Assembly: GCA_049997955.1 (NCBI GenBank)
Contig: JAEBDY010000007.1
Coordinates: forward strand, 440,747 to 504,746
Length of the DNA stretch: 64,000 nt
From: Umezawaea sp049997955
GTDB lineage: Bacteria; Actinomycetota; Actinomycetes; Mycobacteriales; Pseudonocardiaceae
Reading direction: 5' to 3'
Shown here one piece after another: positions 1 to 8,882 of this stretch. How positions within the stretch are numbered: the first letter of the stretch is position 1; each line of letters opens with the position of its first letter. A program made the position numbers and the translations under genes. The notes under the pieces were generated by a model that saw only the letters and a program-made list of their open reading frames with translations, did not search any database and was not told where the DNA came from.

Positions 1-614
1 CCGCCACCGCCGAGCGCGGTGTCGACGGGCTCGACGTCCGGCTCGTGCGCCACCGGGTCAACCTCGGCCTCGGCCGCGCGCTCCAGACCGGCCTGCGCGC
101 CGCGCTGGCCGACTCGGGCGACGACGACGTGGTGATCGTCATGGACGCCGACGACACCCACGACCCCGGGCTGATCCCGTTGTTGCAGAAGGAGATCGCG
201 GCGGGAGCGGACGTGGTGATCTGCTCGCGGTTCGTGGACGGGGGCGACGACACCACCGCCCCGCTCGGCCGCCGGATGCTGTCCCGCGGCGCGGGCACGC
301 TGTTCCGCCACACCCTCGACGTCGACGGCGTCCGCGACTTCACCAGCGGCTTCCGCGCGTACCGCGTGACGCTGCTGCGCCGCGCCGCCGACCACTGGGG
401 CGAGCGGCTCGTGGAGGAGCAGGGCTTCGCCTGCATGGTCGAGCTGCTGCTCAAGCTGCGGCACTGCGACCCGGTGATCTCGGAGATCCCGCTGCCCCTG
501 CGCTACGACCGCAAGAAGAGCGTCAGCAAGCTGCGCTTGCGGCGCACGATGGGTCAGTACGCGAAGTTGCTCGTGCGCGACCGGCTGAGCCCCGCGCCGT
601 TCCGGAAGCTGTGA
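1..614 (+). CDS. glycosyltransferase family 2, 5' end outside window
   Basis: The frame is open from base 3, so the true start lies upstream; the GTG at 45 is probably an internal codon. About 203 residues are visible, the second half of a GT-A fold transferase of the dolichyl-phosphate-mannose-synthase type. It shows an acidic metal/nucleotide motif (DADDTHDP), an SRFVDGGD segment and a TSGFRAYR motif. No membrane helix is seen in this part. Such enzymes transfer a sugar from a nucleotide donor to a polyprenyl or other acceptor at the membrane face. Its TGA overlaps the GTG of the next gene, so the two are probably translationally coupled. Confidence 0.85.
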   Translation, partial: ATAERGVDGLDVRLVRHRVNLGLGRALQTGLRAALADSGDDDVVIVMDADDTHDPGLIPLLQKEIAAGADVVICSRFVDGGDDTTAPLGRRMLSRGAGTLFRHTLDVDGVRDFTSGFRAYRVTLLRRAADHWGERLVEEQGFACMVELLLKLRHCDPVISEIPLPLRYDRKKSVSKLRLRRTMGQYAKLLVRDRLSPAPFRKL

Positions 615-1936
615 CGCCGATGACTGGTTCGACCCGACACGTCGTGGTCGTCGGCGGTGGCATCTGCGGCCTCGCCGTGGCCCACCGCCTCGCCCACGCA
701 GGCACCCGCGTGACGCTGCTGGAGAGCAGCGACCAGCTCGGGGGCCTCGGCACGTTCTTCCCGACCGGCGACGGCTGGGTGGAGCGCTTCTACCACTGCG
801 TGATGCCGACTGACGACAGCCTGCTCGCCCTGCTCGGCGACATCGGCGCGCGCGACGGGATCCGCTGGCGGCCGACCCGGATGGGCATGGTCGTCGACGG
901 GGGGTTCTACGGCTTCAACTCGGCGCTCGACCTGCTGCGGTTCACCCCGCTGCGGCTCCGCGACCGCGTCCGCTTCGGCGCCGTGTCCCTGCTGCTGCGC
1001 CGACTTGGCAAGGGCAAGGACCTGGACAACCTGCGCACGGAGGACTGGCTGCGCAAGCTCTACGGCGACGTCATCTGGTCCGAGCTGTTCGCGCCCATGT
1101 TCGGCTCGAAGTTCGGCGAGGCGTTCGGCGACGTGCCCGCGCTGTACCTGTGGCAGCGGCTGGGGCGCGAGAGCAACGTGGCCACCCGCGGGTACCCCTC
1201 GGGCGGCTACAAGGCGGTGATCGACGCGCTGGGGGCGTCGATCACCGCCGCGGGCGGCGTCGTGCGGACCGGAACCCCGGTGCAGGGGTTGCGGAGCACT
1301 CCCGAGCGGTCGTACGTGGCGCTCGCCGACGGCGAGGTGCTGGAGGCCGACCAGGTCGTGTCGACGGTCCCGCTGCCGCTGCTGCGCGGACTCGCGGACG
1401 CCGAGCTGGCCGACCGGCTGCCCACGCTCTCGTTGCCGTACCAGGGCGTGGTGAACGCGCTGTTCTTCCTGAAGCGGCCGTTGACCGGGAACTACTGGGC
1501 TCCGGTGCTGCGGTCCGGCACGGACTTCGACGGCGTCATCGAGATGTCCGCCCTGACGGGTCCGGAGACGTACGGCGGCAGGCACCTCGCGTACGTCATG
1601 CACTACACGAGCCGGACCTCCGCGCTCTACCACGAGGACGCGGACGTCATCGCGGAGCGGTGGACCCGGCAGTTCCTCGAACTGCACCGCGGGCTCGGGC
1701 TCACGGCCGAGGACGTCGACGAGGTCCGGGTGTTCAAGGCGCCCTTCGTGGAACCCGTCTACCCCTTGGGCTTCCTGGATCGGCGGCCGGAGGTGGAGGT
1801 GCCCGGCACCTCGGTCCTGCTCGCCACGACAGCGCACATCTACCCGGACGTGACGAGCTGGAACTCCAGCGTCGCGCTCGCCGACCAGGTCTCGGCCATG
1901 ATCCTCTCGGCCGACCCGGTCTCGGAACGCGTCTGA
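611..1936 (+). CDS. FAD/NAD(P)-dependent oxidoreductase (protoporphyrinogen oxidase / amine oxidase-like)
   Basis: A 441-residue flavoprotein. The N-terminus has a Rossmann dinucleotide site (VVVVGGGICGLAVAHRL, about residues 10-26) followed by the acidic strand end ESSDQLGGLG. The C-terminus has an FAD-contacting segment near TTAHIYPDVTSWN. The fold is that of protoporphyrinogen oxidase, amine oxidase and UDP-galactopyranose mutase-like enzymes; the substrate cannot be told from sequence. The GTG start overlaps the stop of the upstream glycosyltransferase (GTGA), which supports a shared role in a sugar or lipid-linked pathway. Confidence 0.85.
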   Translation: MTPMTGSTRHVVVVGGGICGLAVAHRLAHAGTRVTLLESSDQLGGLGTFFPTGDGWVERFYHCVMPTDDSLLALLGDIGARDGIRWRPTRMGMVVDGGFYGFNSALDLLRFTPLRLRDRVRFGAVSLLLRRLGKGKDLDNLRTEDWLRKLYGDVIWSELFAPMFGSKFGEAFGDVPALYLWQRLGRESNVATRGYPSGGYKAVIDALGASITAAGGVVRTGTPVQGLRSTPERSYVALADGEVLEADQVVSTVPLPLLRGLADAELADRLPTLSLPYQGVVNALFFLKRPLTGNYWAPVLRSGTDFDGVIEMSALTGPETYGGRHLAYVMHYTSRTSALYHEDADVIAERWTRQFLELHRGLGLTAEDVDEVRVFKAPFVEPVYPLGFLDRRPEVEVPGTSVLLATTAHIYPDVTSWNSSVALADQVSAMILSADPVSERV

Positions 1937-1946
1937 CACGGGGACG

Positions 1947-1975
1947 CGCGGCGGGGGTCGACGACCCCCGCCGCG
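1947..1975. terminator. bidirectional terminator hairpin
   Basis: A perfect 13-bp GC stem (CGCGGCGGGGGTC with GACCCCCGCCGCG) closed by a 3-nt loop. It lies between the stops of two convergent genes and touches the stop of the epimerase gene. There is no U-tract, as is usual in actinomycetes. Confidence 0.8.
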
Positions 1976-3046
1976 TCAGACCAGGTTCTCCACGGCCGTC
2001 GCGATGAGCTTCGACGTCGAGTTGTCCCCGTAGGGCGAGGGGATCGCGGCCAACCGCGTTCGGTGACCGGGCACGTCGTCCAGCCACCGCAGCACTTCCG
2101 CGCACAGCCGCGCGGGCGGCACCAGGGTTCCGAACGTGCCCTCGATCTCCGGCCGCTCGGTGCTCCGCCGCACGACCACGACGGGCCGCTTCAGCACGCT
2201 CACCTCCTCCTGGATGCCACCGGAGTCGGACACGACGACCGCCGCGCCCCGCGCCAGCGCCAGGAAAGCCGGGTACGCCTGCGGTTCCACGACGCGCACG
2301 GTCGCCAGCAGCGCGCCCAGGCCGAACTCCTCCACCCGCTTCGCCGTCCGGGGGTGCAGGGGGAGCACGACGGGCAGCGGCAGCCGTGCCAGCTCCCGCA
2401 GGACGGTCTCCAGGTTCGCGCGGTCGTCCACGTTCTCCGGGCGGTGGATCGTGGCGACCACGTAGCCATCGGTCACGAGGCCGTGCCGGGCCAGCACGGC
2501 GTGCTGCTCGTCGGTGTCGGGGAGCGCGGCGTCCAGCGCCTCCACGACGGTGTTGCCGGTCAGCGCGATCCGTTCCGCCGCAACGCCTTCCGCGAGGAGG
2601 TTGCGGCGGTTCAGCTCGGTCGGCACGCAGCACAGGTCGGCCACGTGGTCGATCATCACCCGGTTGTGCTCCTCGGGCATCGCCCGGTCGTGGCTGCGCA
2701 GGCCTGCCTCGACGTGCACCAGGGGCACGCCGTTCGCGTTGGCCGCCAAGGCTCCCGCGAGCGCGGACGTGGTGTCGCCCTGGACGATGACCGCGCTCGT
2801 CGCGTGGGCGGCCAGCACCTCGTCCACGACCTGCACGGCCCGGCCGAGCTGGGCGCCGCGGCCGACGCCGCCGACCGCGAACTCGTGGAAACGGCCCGGT
2901 TCCGGGAGGTCGTCGAGGATCTGCGAGTACATGGACCTGTCGTAGTGCTGTCCCGTGTAGACCAGCGCCGCGTCCTGGCCGAAGTGCCGGAGCAGCGGAG
3001 CGAGCTTGATCAGCTCGGGGCGTGTCCCGCACACCATGGTGATCAC
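1976..3046 (-). CDS. wecB: UDP-N-acetylglucosamine 2-epimerase (non-hydrolysing)
   Basis: A 356-residue enzyme interconverting UDP-GlcNAc and UDP-ManNAc, supplying ManNAc for cell-surface polymers. The two-domain GT-B-like fold is recognised from the N-terminal VCGTRPELIKLAPLL, YTGQHYD, the central HVEAGLRS..PEEHNR block and the C-terminal TIHRPEN and SDSGGIQEE motifs, which carry the catalytic acidic and histidine residues of the family. The open frame runs much further upstream, but GTG at 3046 is preceded by AAGGAAA at good spacing and starts directly on the family N-terminus. Convergent with the preceding oxidoreductase. Confidence 0.93.
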   Translation of the reverse strand: MITMVCGTRPELIKLAPLLRHFGQDAALVYTGQHYDRSMYSQILDDLPEPGRFHEFAVGGVGRGAQLGRAVQVVDEVLAAHATSAVIVQGDTTSALAGALAANANGVPLVHVEAGLRSHDRAMPEEHNRVMIDHVADLCCVPTELNRRNLLAEGVAAERIALTGNTVVEALDAALPDTDEQHAVLARHGLVTDGYVVATIHRPENVDDRANLETVLRELARLPLPVVLPLHPRTAKRVEEFGLGALLATVRVVEPQAYPAFLALARGAAVVVSDSGGIQEEVSVLKRPVVVVRRSTERPEIEGTFGTLVPPARLCAEVLRWLDDVPGHRTRLAAIPSPYGDNSTSKLIATAVENLV

Positions 3047-3220
3047 TCGGTGTTTTCCTTTCGCCCCAACGTGGAACCTCCACGCTACTGATTCGGGCAC
3101 CGTGATTTCCCCTACCTCAGCCCATCGGGTGAACGGCGGCATCCGCGTGCGGGTGGTGGCGCGCGGACTCTCTAGGGTTGTCGGCGCAGGAGGTCGCCGA
3201 GCGGGAGTGGGAAGTTCAGC

Positions 3221-4150
3221 GTGTTGAGAAAGTACGGGGCGCTGGCGGGCGTCGTCGTGGCCGTGGCGTTCGTGGTGTCGGCGCCGCGGGCGGGCGCGGA
3301 GACCTCGCCGATGCTGCCGGACCTGCGCCAGGCCCCGGTGGGCTGCGAAGGTGGGTACGGCGGCGATCCGGTCACGTGCCAGGCCTGGGACGTGTGCCTG
3401 GTCGCGGAGGCCACCGCGCCGCGCGGCGAGTGCCTGGAGTCCGGGCCCGCCAAGGCGGCCCGCCTCCGCTTCACCAGTTCCGCGGACAACGTCGGCGACG
3501 GCCCGCTGCTGCTGTTCGGCCGCCGCGACAGCGCGGACGAGCCGGTGATGCGGGTGCGCCAGGCGTTCCAGTCCGGTGTGGACGGACCGGTCCCACGGGG
3601 TTTCGCCTCGGCGCAGCGCGCGACGACGGCGTTCGCCCACTACGAGTCCACGGGGACGCACGAGCACTGGCACCTTATGGGGTTCGAGCGCTTCCAGCTG
3701 AAGACCCCGGCGGGCGAGCCGATGCCCGTGGACCGAAAGAACGGGTTCTGCCTCGGCGACCGCTACCCGACCCACGACGTCGGGAGGCTGACCTACGCGC
3801 CGGAGGAAGGCACGCCGGCGGGCGAGGTCGCCGACCTGCTGGACGGCAACGTGTGCGGGCACCGGAGCCCGGACGGGCTGGACGTCGTGGAGGGCATCTC
3901 CGTCGGCTCCGGCGACGACCACCGGTACGACGCGGACTTCCAGTGGCTCGACATCACCCACGTCCCGTCTGGCGTGTACGACCTGGTGCACACCGTGAAC
4001 CCGGACCGGACGCTGCTGGAGAAGGACTACGCCAACAACTCGTCGTCGGTGTCGCTGTCCGTCGAGTGGCCTCCCGAGACGGGGCCGATGGTCGCCCCGC
4101 CGAAGGTCCGGTTCCTGCGCAGCTGCCCCGGTCAGGCGCGCTGCACCTGA
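3221..4150 (+). CDS. secreted lysyl-oxidase-like copper protein
   Basis: A 309-residue protein with a Sec signal peptide (hydrophobic core residues 6-24, cleavage near GAETS). The body matches the bacterial lysyl oxidase family: a copper-ligand cluster THEHWHL, then CLGDRY, a cysteine-containing GNVCGH segment, DFQWLDITHVPSG, and YDLVHTVNPDRTLLEKDYANN. Family members oxidise lysine amines outside the cell; the activity of bacterial homologues is little studied. GTG start with GGGAAG upstream. It stands alone and diverges from the epimerase gene. Confidence 0.82.
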   Translation: MLRKYGALAGVVVAVAFVVSAPRAGAETSPMLPDLRQAPVGCEGGYGGDPVTCQAWDVCLVAEATAPRGECLESGPAKAARLRFTSSADNVGDGPLLLFGRRDSADEPVMRVRQAFQSGVDGPVPRGFASAQRATTAFAHYESTGTHEHWHLMGFERFQLKTPAGEPMPVDRKNGFCLGDRYPTHDVGRLTYAPEEGTPAGEVADLLDGNVCGHRSPDGLDVVEGISVGSGDDHRYDADFQWLDITHVPSGVYDLVHTVNPDRTLLEKDYANNSSSVSLSVEWPPETGPMVAPPKVRFLRSCPGQARCT

Positions 4151-4219
4151 CCGGGCGCGGTGCCCGCCGCGCACGGGATCGGTGCCGTGGATCGGGTCGC
4201 CGTCAGGAGCACCCGAGCG

Positions 4220-5629
4220 TCACGGGCCGAAGGTCGTCCCCAACCCGGTGAGGGAGGCCAGGACCTCTGACTCCAGGTCGGGGGACTGGTCGGCCGCCCA
4301 CCACACGTACCCGTCCGGCCGGACCACCACCGCGCCCGTGCCGCCGGTGGCGGTGTCGAAGCCGAGGCGGGCGGCCAGGTCGAAGGCCTTCGGCAGTGCG
4401 GAACCGGTCAGCAGCAGCGGACGGCCCGAGAGCAGGGTGACCGAGGGCATCCGCTTGCCCACCAGCGGATGCGCGCCCGCGACCGGGTAGGCGACGTCGA
4501 GCGCGGCGAGCTTCTCGGCGAGCGCCGTGGCGAACGCCGGAACGGTGTCGACCAAGCCGTTCAGCAGGGTGCGGAGCGCGCGCTGCTCCGCCGTGGTGGC
4601 GCTGATCAGCGCGGTCTGGGCGAGGGTGTGCTCGGCCAGCGCCAGGCCGACGGGGTGGCGTTCGGCGTGGTAGCTGTCGAGCAGGCCGGGGGCGGCGGTG
4701 CCGCGGACCTCGGCGGCGAGCTTCCAGCCCAGGTTCATGGCGTCCTGCACACCGACGTTCAGGCCGACGCCGCCCGCCGGGAAGTGCATGTGGGCGGCGT
4801 CGCCCGCCAGCAGGACCCGGCCACGCCGGTAGGCGGCGGCGACCCTGGTGGCGTTGCCGAACCGCGACAGCCAGCCCGGGTCGTGCATGCCGAAGTCGCT
4901 CCCCGCCACGCGCAGGGTGGTGGCGCGCAGGTCGTCGAGGGTGAACGGGTCGTCGGGGCGCTGGTTGAGGGAGTCCGTGCCCGCGATGCGGTACCGGCCG
5001 CCGCCCAGCGGGACGGTGATGAGCGCTCCGTCGTCGGTCTGGGCGCTCAGCACCGGCTGCTCGGTCAGCGCGACCTCGCCGACGTACCCGAACGTGGTCG
5101 CGTCCGCGCCGGGGAAGTCGATGCCCGCGGCCTTGCGGACCGTGCTGCCCGCGCCGTCGGCCCCCACCACGAAGGACGCGGTGAGGGTGCGGGAGTCGTC
5201 CAGGGTCGCGGTGACCGACGACGCGTCCTGCGCCAGGTCCGTGACGGCGTGGCCGCGCAGGACGCGGACACCCAGGTCCAGCGCCCGCTGCTCGAACAGC
5301 TCCTCCGTGCGGGCCTGCGGGAACGCCAGCATGTACGGGTGGGGCGTGTCGAGGCCGGTGAAGTCGAGCCGGTTCTCCAGCATCCCGAAGTGCCAGTTCG
5401 GCCGCGGCACGCCGTCGGTGAGGAACCGCTCCTCCGCGCCGCGCAGGGCCAGCACCTCCACGGTGCGCGGGTGCAGGCCCATCGCCTTCGAGTGCGGGCT
5501 CCTGGTCGGGGAGCGCTCGACCACGAGCGTCGGCACGCCCGCCAGTGCCAGTTCCGCCGCCGTCCACAGCCCGACGGGACCACCGCCCACCACGACGACC
5601 TGGTTTGGTTGGTTGATGTCTACATTCAT
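4220..5629 (-). CDS. FAD-dependent aromatic monooxygenase (PHBH / rifampicin-monooxygenase class)
   Basis: A 469-residue group A flavoprotein monooxygenase. Three hallmark motifs are in order: GGGPVGLWTAAELAL near residue 15, GADGAGSTVRKAAGI (DG motif) and LLAGDAAHMHFPAGGVGLN (GD motif). A thioredoxin-like C-terminal extension follows, ending near WWAADQSPDLES. It would hydroxylate an aromatic or drug substrate with NAD(P)H and O2. The frame stays open for another 3 kb upstream, but ATG 5629 fits the family N-terminus. A -10-like TATAGT ends 7 nt before it, so the mRNA may be leaderless. A divergent TetR gene is its likely repressor. Confidence 0.9.
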   Translation of the reverse strand: MNVDINQPNQVVVVGGGPVGLWTAAELALAGVPTLVVERSPTRSPHSKAMGLHPRTVEVLALRGAEERFLTDGVPRPNWHFGMLENRLDFTGLDTPHPYMLAFPQARTEELFEQRALDLGVRVLRGHAVTDLAQDASSVTATLDDSRTLTASFVVGADGAGSTVRKAAGIDFPGADATTFGYVGEVALTEQPVLSAQTDDGALITVPLGGGRYRIAGTDSLNQRPDDPFTLDDLRATTLRVAGSDFGMHDPGWLSRFGNATRVAAAYRRGRVLLAGDAAHMHFPAGGVGLNVGVQDAMNLGWKLAAEVRGTAAPGLLDSYHAERHPVGLALAEHTLAQTALISATTAEQRALRTLLNGLVDTVPAFATALAEKLAALDVAYPVAGAHPLVGKRMPSVTLLSGRPLLLTGSALPKAFDLAARLGFDTATGGTGAVVVRPDGYVWWAADQSPDLESEVLASLTGLGTTFGP

Positions 5630-5644
5630 AGTAATGACTATACT
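5628..5644. promoter_or_regulatory. TetR operator / overlapping divergent -10 elements
   Basis: The 14-bp inverted repeat ATAGT-AATG-ACTAT (5628-5641) overlaps the monooxygenase start codon. Overlapping -10-like hexamers face both ways: TATAGT on the minus strand (5642-5637) and TATACT on the plus strand (5639-5644). Only 45 bp separate the two divergent start codons, so a repressor bound here would block both promoters. Confidence 0.55.
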
Positions 5645-5674
5645 CTGAAATTGACCGGGCACTACCATCGGCTC

Positions 5675-6298
5675 ATGGCAACGCGCGAGTACCGGTCGTC
5701 CGTACGGGCGCGGCACGCCGAGGACACGCGGCGCACGATCGTCGACGCGGCCGCGGAGCTGTTCATCGAGCAGGGCTACGCGCGGACCAGCGTCGCGGCC
5801 GTCGCGGCGGCGGCCGGGGTCGCGGTGAACACCGTCTACACGAGCGTCGGCGGCAAGTCGGCGCTGATCATGGCGTTGACCGAGGACGGGGCCGACGACC
5901 GGACGGCGATCGAGACGGCGCGGCGGATCGAGGAGGTCGACGACCCGGCGGAGATCCTGCGCATCACCGCCGTCGGCACCGGCCGGGTGCGCCGCGAGCG
6001 CTGGCGGGTGCTCGGCATCCTGCTCGACAACCGGACCGCCGACCCCGACGTCGCCGCGGCGGCGGACGCCGCCACCTGTACCGTTCGCGGCAGGCTCGAC
6101 CGGATCGCCCGGCGACTGGTCGACACCGGCGGGGTGCGGCCGGGGATCGACCTCGAACGGGTCGAGCAGGTGCTGTGGTTCTACTTCGGGTTCCAGGCGT
6201 GGCGGACCGCGCGCGACCTGGGCTGGGACTGGGACGAGGCCGCCGACTGGCTGGGCGCCCAGGCCACGACCGCGCTCCTGTCCGACCGGCCCCGGTGA
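5675..6298 (+). CDS. TetR/AcrR family transcriptional regulator
   Basis: A 207-residue repressor. The N-terminal helix-turn-helix spans roughly residues 18-65 (DAAAELFIEQGYARTSVAAV, then AVNTVYTSVGGK). The C-terminal ligand domain ends in a VLWFYFGFQAWRT..GWDWDEAADWL block that recurs in the TetR protein at 27761. It is divergent from the flavin monooxygenase and probably controls that gene and itself through the palindrome at 5628. ATG 5675 was chosen because the HTH begins shortly after it; no Shine-Dalgarno sequence is clear. Confidence 0.9.
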   Translation: MATREYRSSVRARHAEDTRRTIVDAAAELFIEQGYARTSVAAVAAAAGVAVNTVYTSVGGKSALIMALTEDGADDRTAIETARRIEEVDDPAEILRITAVGTGRVRRERWRVLGILLDNRTADPDVAAAADAATCTVRGRLDRIARRLVDTGGVRPGIDLERVEQVLWFYFGFQAWRTARDLGWDWDEAADWLGAQATTALLSDRPR

Positions 6299-6358
6299 CT
6301 TTCCCCGCCGACCGGTGTCCTGCTCGTGAGGGGTAGGGCTCGGCGAAGGGAGACGATC

Positions 6359-7126
6359 ATGCACGTGCTCGCGAACGGTGTGCGGGTGTCCTACACGGAC
6401 CAGGGTGACGGCGTGCCGCTGGTCCTGCTGCACGGCGGCATGGTGACCGGCGGGCTGATGTGGGCGAACCACGCCGAGGAGCTGGCGAGGACGCACCGGG
6501 TGCTGGTGCCGGACACGCGCGGGCACGGCGGGTCGGACAACCCGGACGACGAGTTCGGCTACGACCTGTTCGCCGACGACGTGGCCGCGTTCATCACGGC
6601 GCTCGACCTCGACCGGCCGGTGGTCGTCGGGTACAGCGACGGTGCGCAGACCGGGATCGAGCTCGGGCTGCGGCATCCGGGGTCCGTGGCCGGGCTGGTG
6701 CTCGGCGGCGTGGTCGTGGAGCCGACCGGGCGGTACGCGGAGGACTTGGCGGACATGGGTTTCACCGTGCCCGGCGAGGTGGACGCGGCGAAGTTCGACG
6801 GGCTGCACCCCGGCTTCCTGGACCAGGTGAAGTCCTTGCACGCCGACGTGTACGGGCCGGACTACTGGCGGCACTTCCTGGAGCTGACCTCGCGCCTGTG
6901 GCTGACCGTGCCGGCGTACTCCGACGAGGTGCTGGGCCGCATCCCGGTGCCGACGCTGGTGGTCGCGGGCGACCGGGACGGCGCGGCGATCGAGCAGGCT
7001 CCGCGGTTCGTCCGCGCGCTGCCCGACGGTGAGCTGGCGGTGATCCCCGGAGCCGACCACGGCGCGGCCGACCGCCCGCTGTTCCGCGAGGTCGTGCGGG
7101 ACTTCGTGGGCCGCCGCCGTTCGTGA
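6359..7126 (+). CDS. alpha/beta hydrolase
   Basis: A 255-residue cytoplasmic alpha/beta hydrolase. It has the oxyanion-hole motif LLHGGMVTGG, the nucleophile elbow GYSDGAQ (Ser), an aspartate on the later strand (VVAGDRDG) and a late histidine (PGADHGAAD), completing a Ser-Asp-His triad. Substrate unknown. ATG 6359 is preceded by GAAGGGAGA at ideal spacing. It follows the TetR gene by 60 bp on the same strand and may be co-transcribed. A strong hairpin follows at 7130. Confidence 0.88.
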   Translation: MHVLANGVRVSYTDQGDGVPLVLLHGGMVTGGLMWANHAEELARTHRVLVPDTRGHGGSDNPDDEFGYDLFADDVAAFITALDLDRPVVVGYSDGAQTGIELGLRHPGSVAGLVLGGVVVEPTGRYAEDLADMGFTVPGEVDAAKFDGLHPGFLDQVKSLHADVYGPDYWRHFLELTSRLWLTVPAYSDEVLGRIPVPTLVVAGDRDGAAIEQAPRFVRALPDGELAVIPGADHGAADRPLFREVVRDFVGRRRS

Positions 7127-7129
7127 GCG

Positions 7130-7156
7130 GACCGGTGGCGAGGGGTGCCACCGGTC
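7130..7156 (+). terminator. terminator hairpin after the hydrolase gene
   Basis: A perfect 10-bp stem (GACCGGTGGC with GCCACCGGTC) and a 7-nt loop, starting 3 nt after the hydrolase stop codon. Confidence 0.75.
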
Positions 7157-7291
7157 GCGACGCCGAGCGGGCCGGGGAGGTCGGGGGATCGCCCGAGCCG
7201 CACGACGGGGTCGAGGCCGCCCGTTCTCGCCACGTGCGCCGTCCCGTCCCGCTACGGTCGGGGGAATTCGCGCGATCTCCGGGGGACACCC

Positions 7292-8689
7292 ATGCCCGAC
7301 TCCGCAGCCGAGGTCTTCGACCGGCTCGCCGCCACCGAACCGCCGACGCGCACCAGGAAGCTGTTCGGCACGGCCGTCGTGCTGGGCGGCAGCGTCGCGG
7401 GCCTGCTGGCCGCCCGCGTGCTCACCGACCACGCCGAGCGCGTCGTGGTGGTCGAACGCGACGAGCCCGACGGGGCGACCTCCCGGCGAGGTGTTCCGCA
7501 GTCGGCGCAGGTGCACACCCTGCTGCCCGGCGGGCGCAGGCAGCTCGACCGGTGGTTCGACGGGTTCGCCGAGGAAGCCGTCGCCGAAGGGGCGATGGTC
7601 GCGAGGCCGGGCAACTTCAAGGCCTACTTCAACGGCGTGGAGAAGGTGGAGGACCCCACCTTCGAGCTGATCATCGCGAGCAGGCCGTTCCTGGAGTCGA
7701 TCATCCGCCGCCGCGTGGTCGCGCTGCCCGACGTCGCCGTGGTGCGGGGCCGGGCGACCGCGGTCGACATCGCCGACGGGCGGGCGATCGGCGTGCGGTA
7801 CGTCGGCGAGGACGGCGCGGAGGCGGTCCTGGCCGCGGACTTCGTGGTCGACGCCATGGGCCGGTCGAGCAGGCTCGGCGACTGGCTGGAGGCGGCCGGG
7901 TGGGGGAAGCCGCACATGGAGCGGATGCCCATCGACATCAACTACACCACCGCGTACTTCCGGCGCGCGGAACGGGTTCCCGAGGTCGTGGCGGGCATCT
8001 CGTTCTGGGCCGAGCCGAAGCGCCCGGCAGGCGTCGCCCCCGCCGCGCTCAACGCGATCGAGGGCGACCGGTGGATGATCATGCTCGGCGGGTACGGCGA
8101 CGACCGGCCGGGCGCCACGCCCGAGGAGTTCCTCCGGATGTGCGGGCGCCTCCCCGAGATCTTCGGCAACGCCGCCGCGGGGGAGATGCTCGGCGACGTC
8201 CACCAGTACAAGCAGGCCGACAGCAGGCGGCGGGCCTACCACGCGCTGGAGCGGTTCCCGGCGCGGCTGGTCAGCGTCGGCGACGCGGTGGCGTCGTTCA
8301 ACCCGATCTACGGCCAGGGCATGTCGTCGGCGGCGCTGCACGCCTCCTGCCTGTCCGAGTGGCTGCGGTCCGACCCCGTCCCGGACGCGCCCGCGAAGGG
8401 GTTCTTCGCTCTGCAGAAGGTCGTCGTGGACTCGGCGTGGCAGACCTCGGCCACCCCGGACCTGGCGCTCCCGCACATCAGCGGCCCGTACCCGCGCGGG
8501 TACCGGGCCGCCCAGTGGGTGACCGACCAGATCGTGGAGGCGTCCGTGACGGACGTGGAGGTCGCGAAGCGGTTCAACGCGGTCACGTTCATGACGGCTC
8601 ACCCGACCTCGCTCATCTCGCCGAGCACCGTCTTGCGCGCCCTCCGCACCAACCTGCGGAACCGGCGGAGGGGCGGGCTTTCCCAGTAG
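7292..8689 (+). CDS. FAD-dependent oxidoreductase (2-polyprenylphenol hydroxylase-like)
   Basis: A 465-residue flavoprotein. The Rossmann motif is of the GGSVAGLLAARVL type (about residue 30), followed by VVVVERDE. A DAMGRSSRL segment stands in for the DG motif, and GDAVASFNPIYGQGMS is the GD/FAD ribose motif. The class covers hydroxylases and halogenase or geranylgeranyl-reductase relatives; the K-x2-W-x-W-x-I halogenase motif is absent. ATG 7292 has GGGGGA upstream. It stands alone, separated from the hydrolase by a terminator and from the NACHT gene by 193 bp. Confidence 0.85.
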   Translation: MPDSAAEVFDRLAATEPPTRTRKLFGTAVVLGGSVAGLLAARVLTDHAERVVVVERDEPDGATSRRGVPQSAQVHTLLPGGRRQLDRWFDGFAEEAVAEGAMVARPGNFKAYFNGVEKVEDPTFELIIASRPFLESIIRRRVVALPDVAVVRGRATAVDIADGRAIGVRYVGEDGAEAVLAADFVVDAMGRSSRLGDWLEAAGWGKPHMERMPIDINYTTAYFRRAERVPEVVAGISFWAEPKRPAGVAPAALNAIEGDRWMIMLGGYGDDRPGATPEEFLRMCGRLPEIFGNAAAGEMLGDVHQYKQADSRRRAYHALERFPARLVSVGDAVASFNPIYGQGMSSAALHASCLSEWLRSDPVPDAPAKGFFALQKVVVDSAWQTSATPDLALPHISGPYPRGYRAAQWVTDQIVEASVTDVEVAKRFNAVTFMTAHPTSLISPSTVLRALRTNLRNRRRGGLSQ

Positions 8690-8726
8690 ACCGGTCGGAC
8701 TGCGGAGCCCCGCGTCCGAATAGGGG

Positions 8727-8757
8727 TTGACGTGGCCGTACGGCCGCCGTCGACAAT
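8727..8757 (+). promoter_or_regulatory. possible promoter of the NACHT gene with palindrome in the spacer
   Basis: TTGACG (8727-8732) and GACAAT (8752-8757) are spaced 19 bp apart. Between them lies the perfect 12-bp palindrome GGCCGTACGGCC (8734-8745), well placed for a repressor site. Spacing is long for a consensus promoter. Confidence 0.35.
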
Positions 8758-8882
8758 GATCCAGTAGTCGTCGACCGCCCGTCTTGTCCGTTATCGGCGG
8801 CCATTCGGGCTATCGACCCGCGCGCGCCTACCACCTGCGGCCGGTTCGCCACTACGGTCGGTTTCCGACGTGGGAGGTGATC

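Noticed and set aside
4220..8602. 1460-codon minus-strand open frame
   Set aside because: Only the last 469 codons match a protein family. The rest is antisense to the TetR, hydrolase and FAD oxidoreductase genes and is open because of GC bias.
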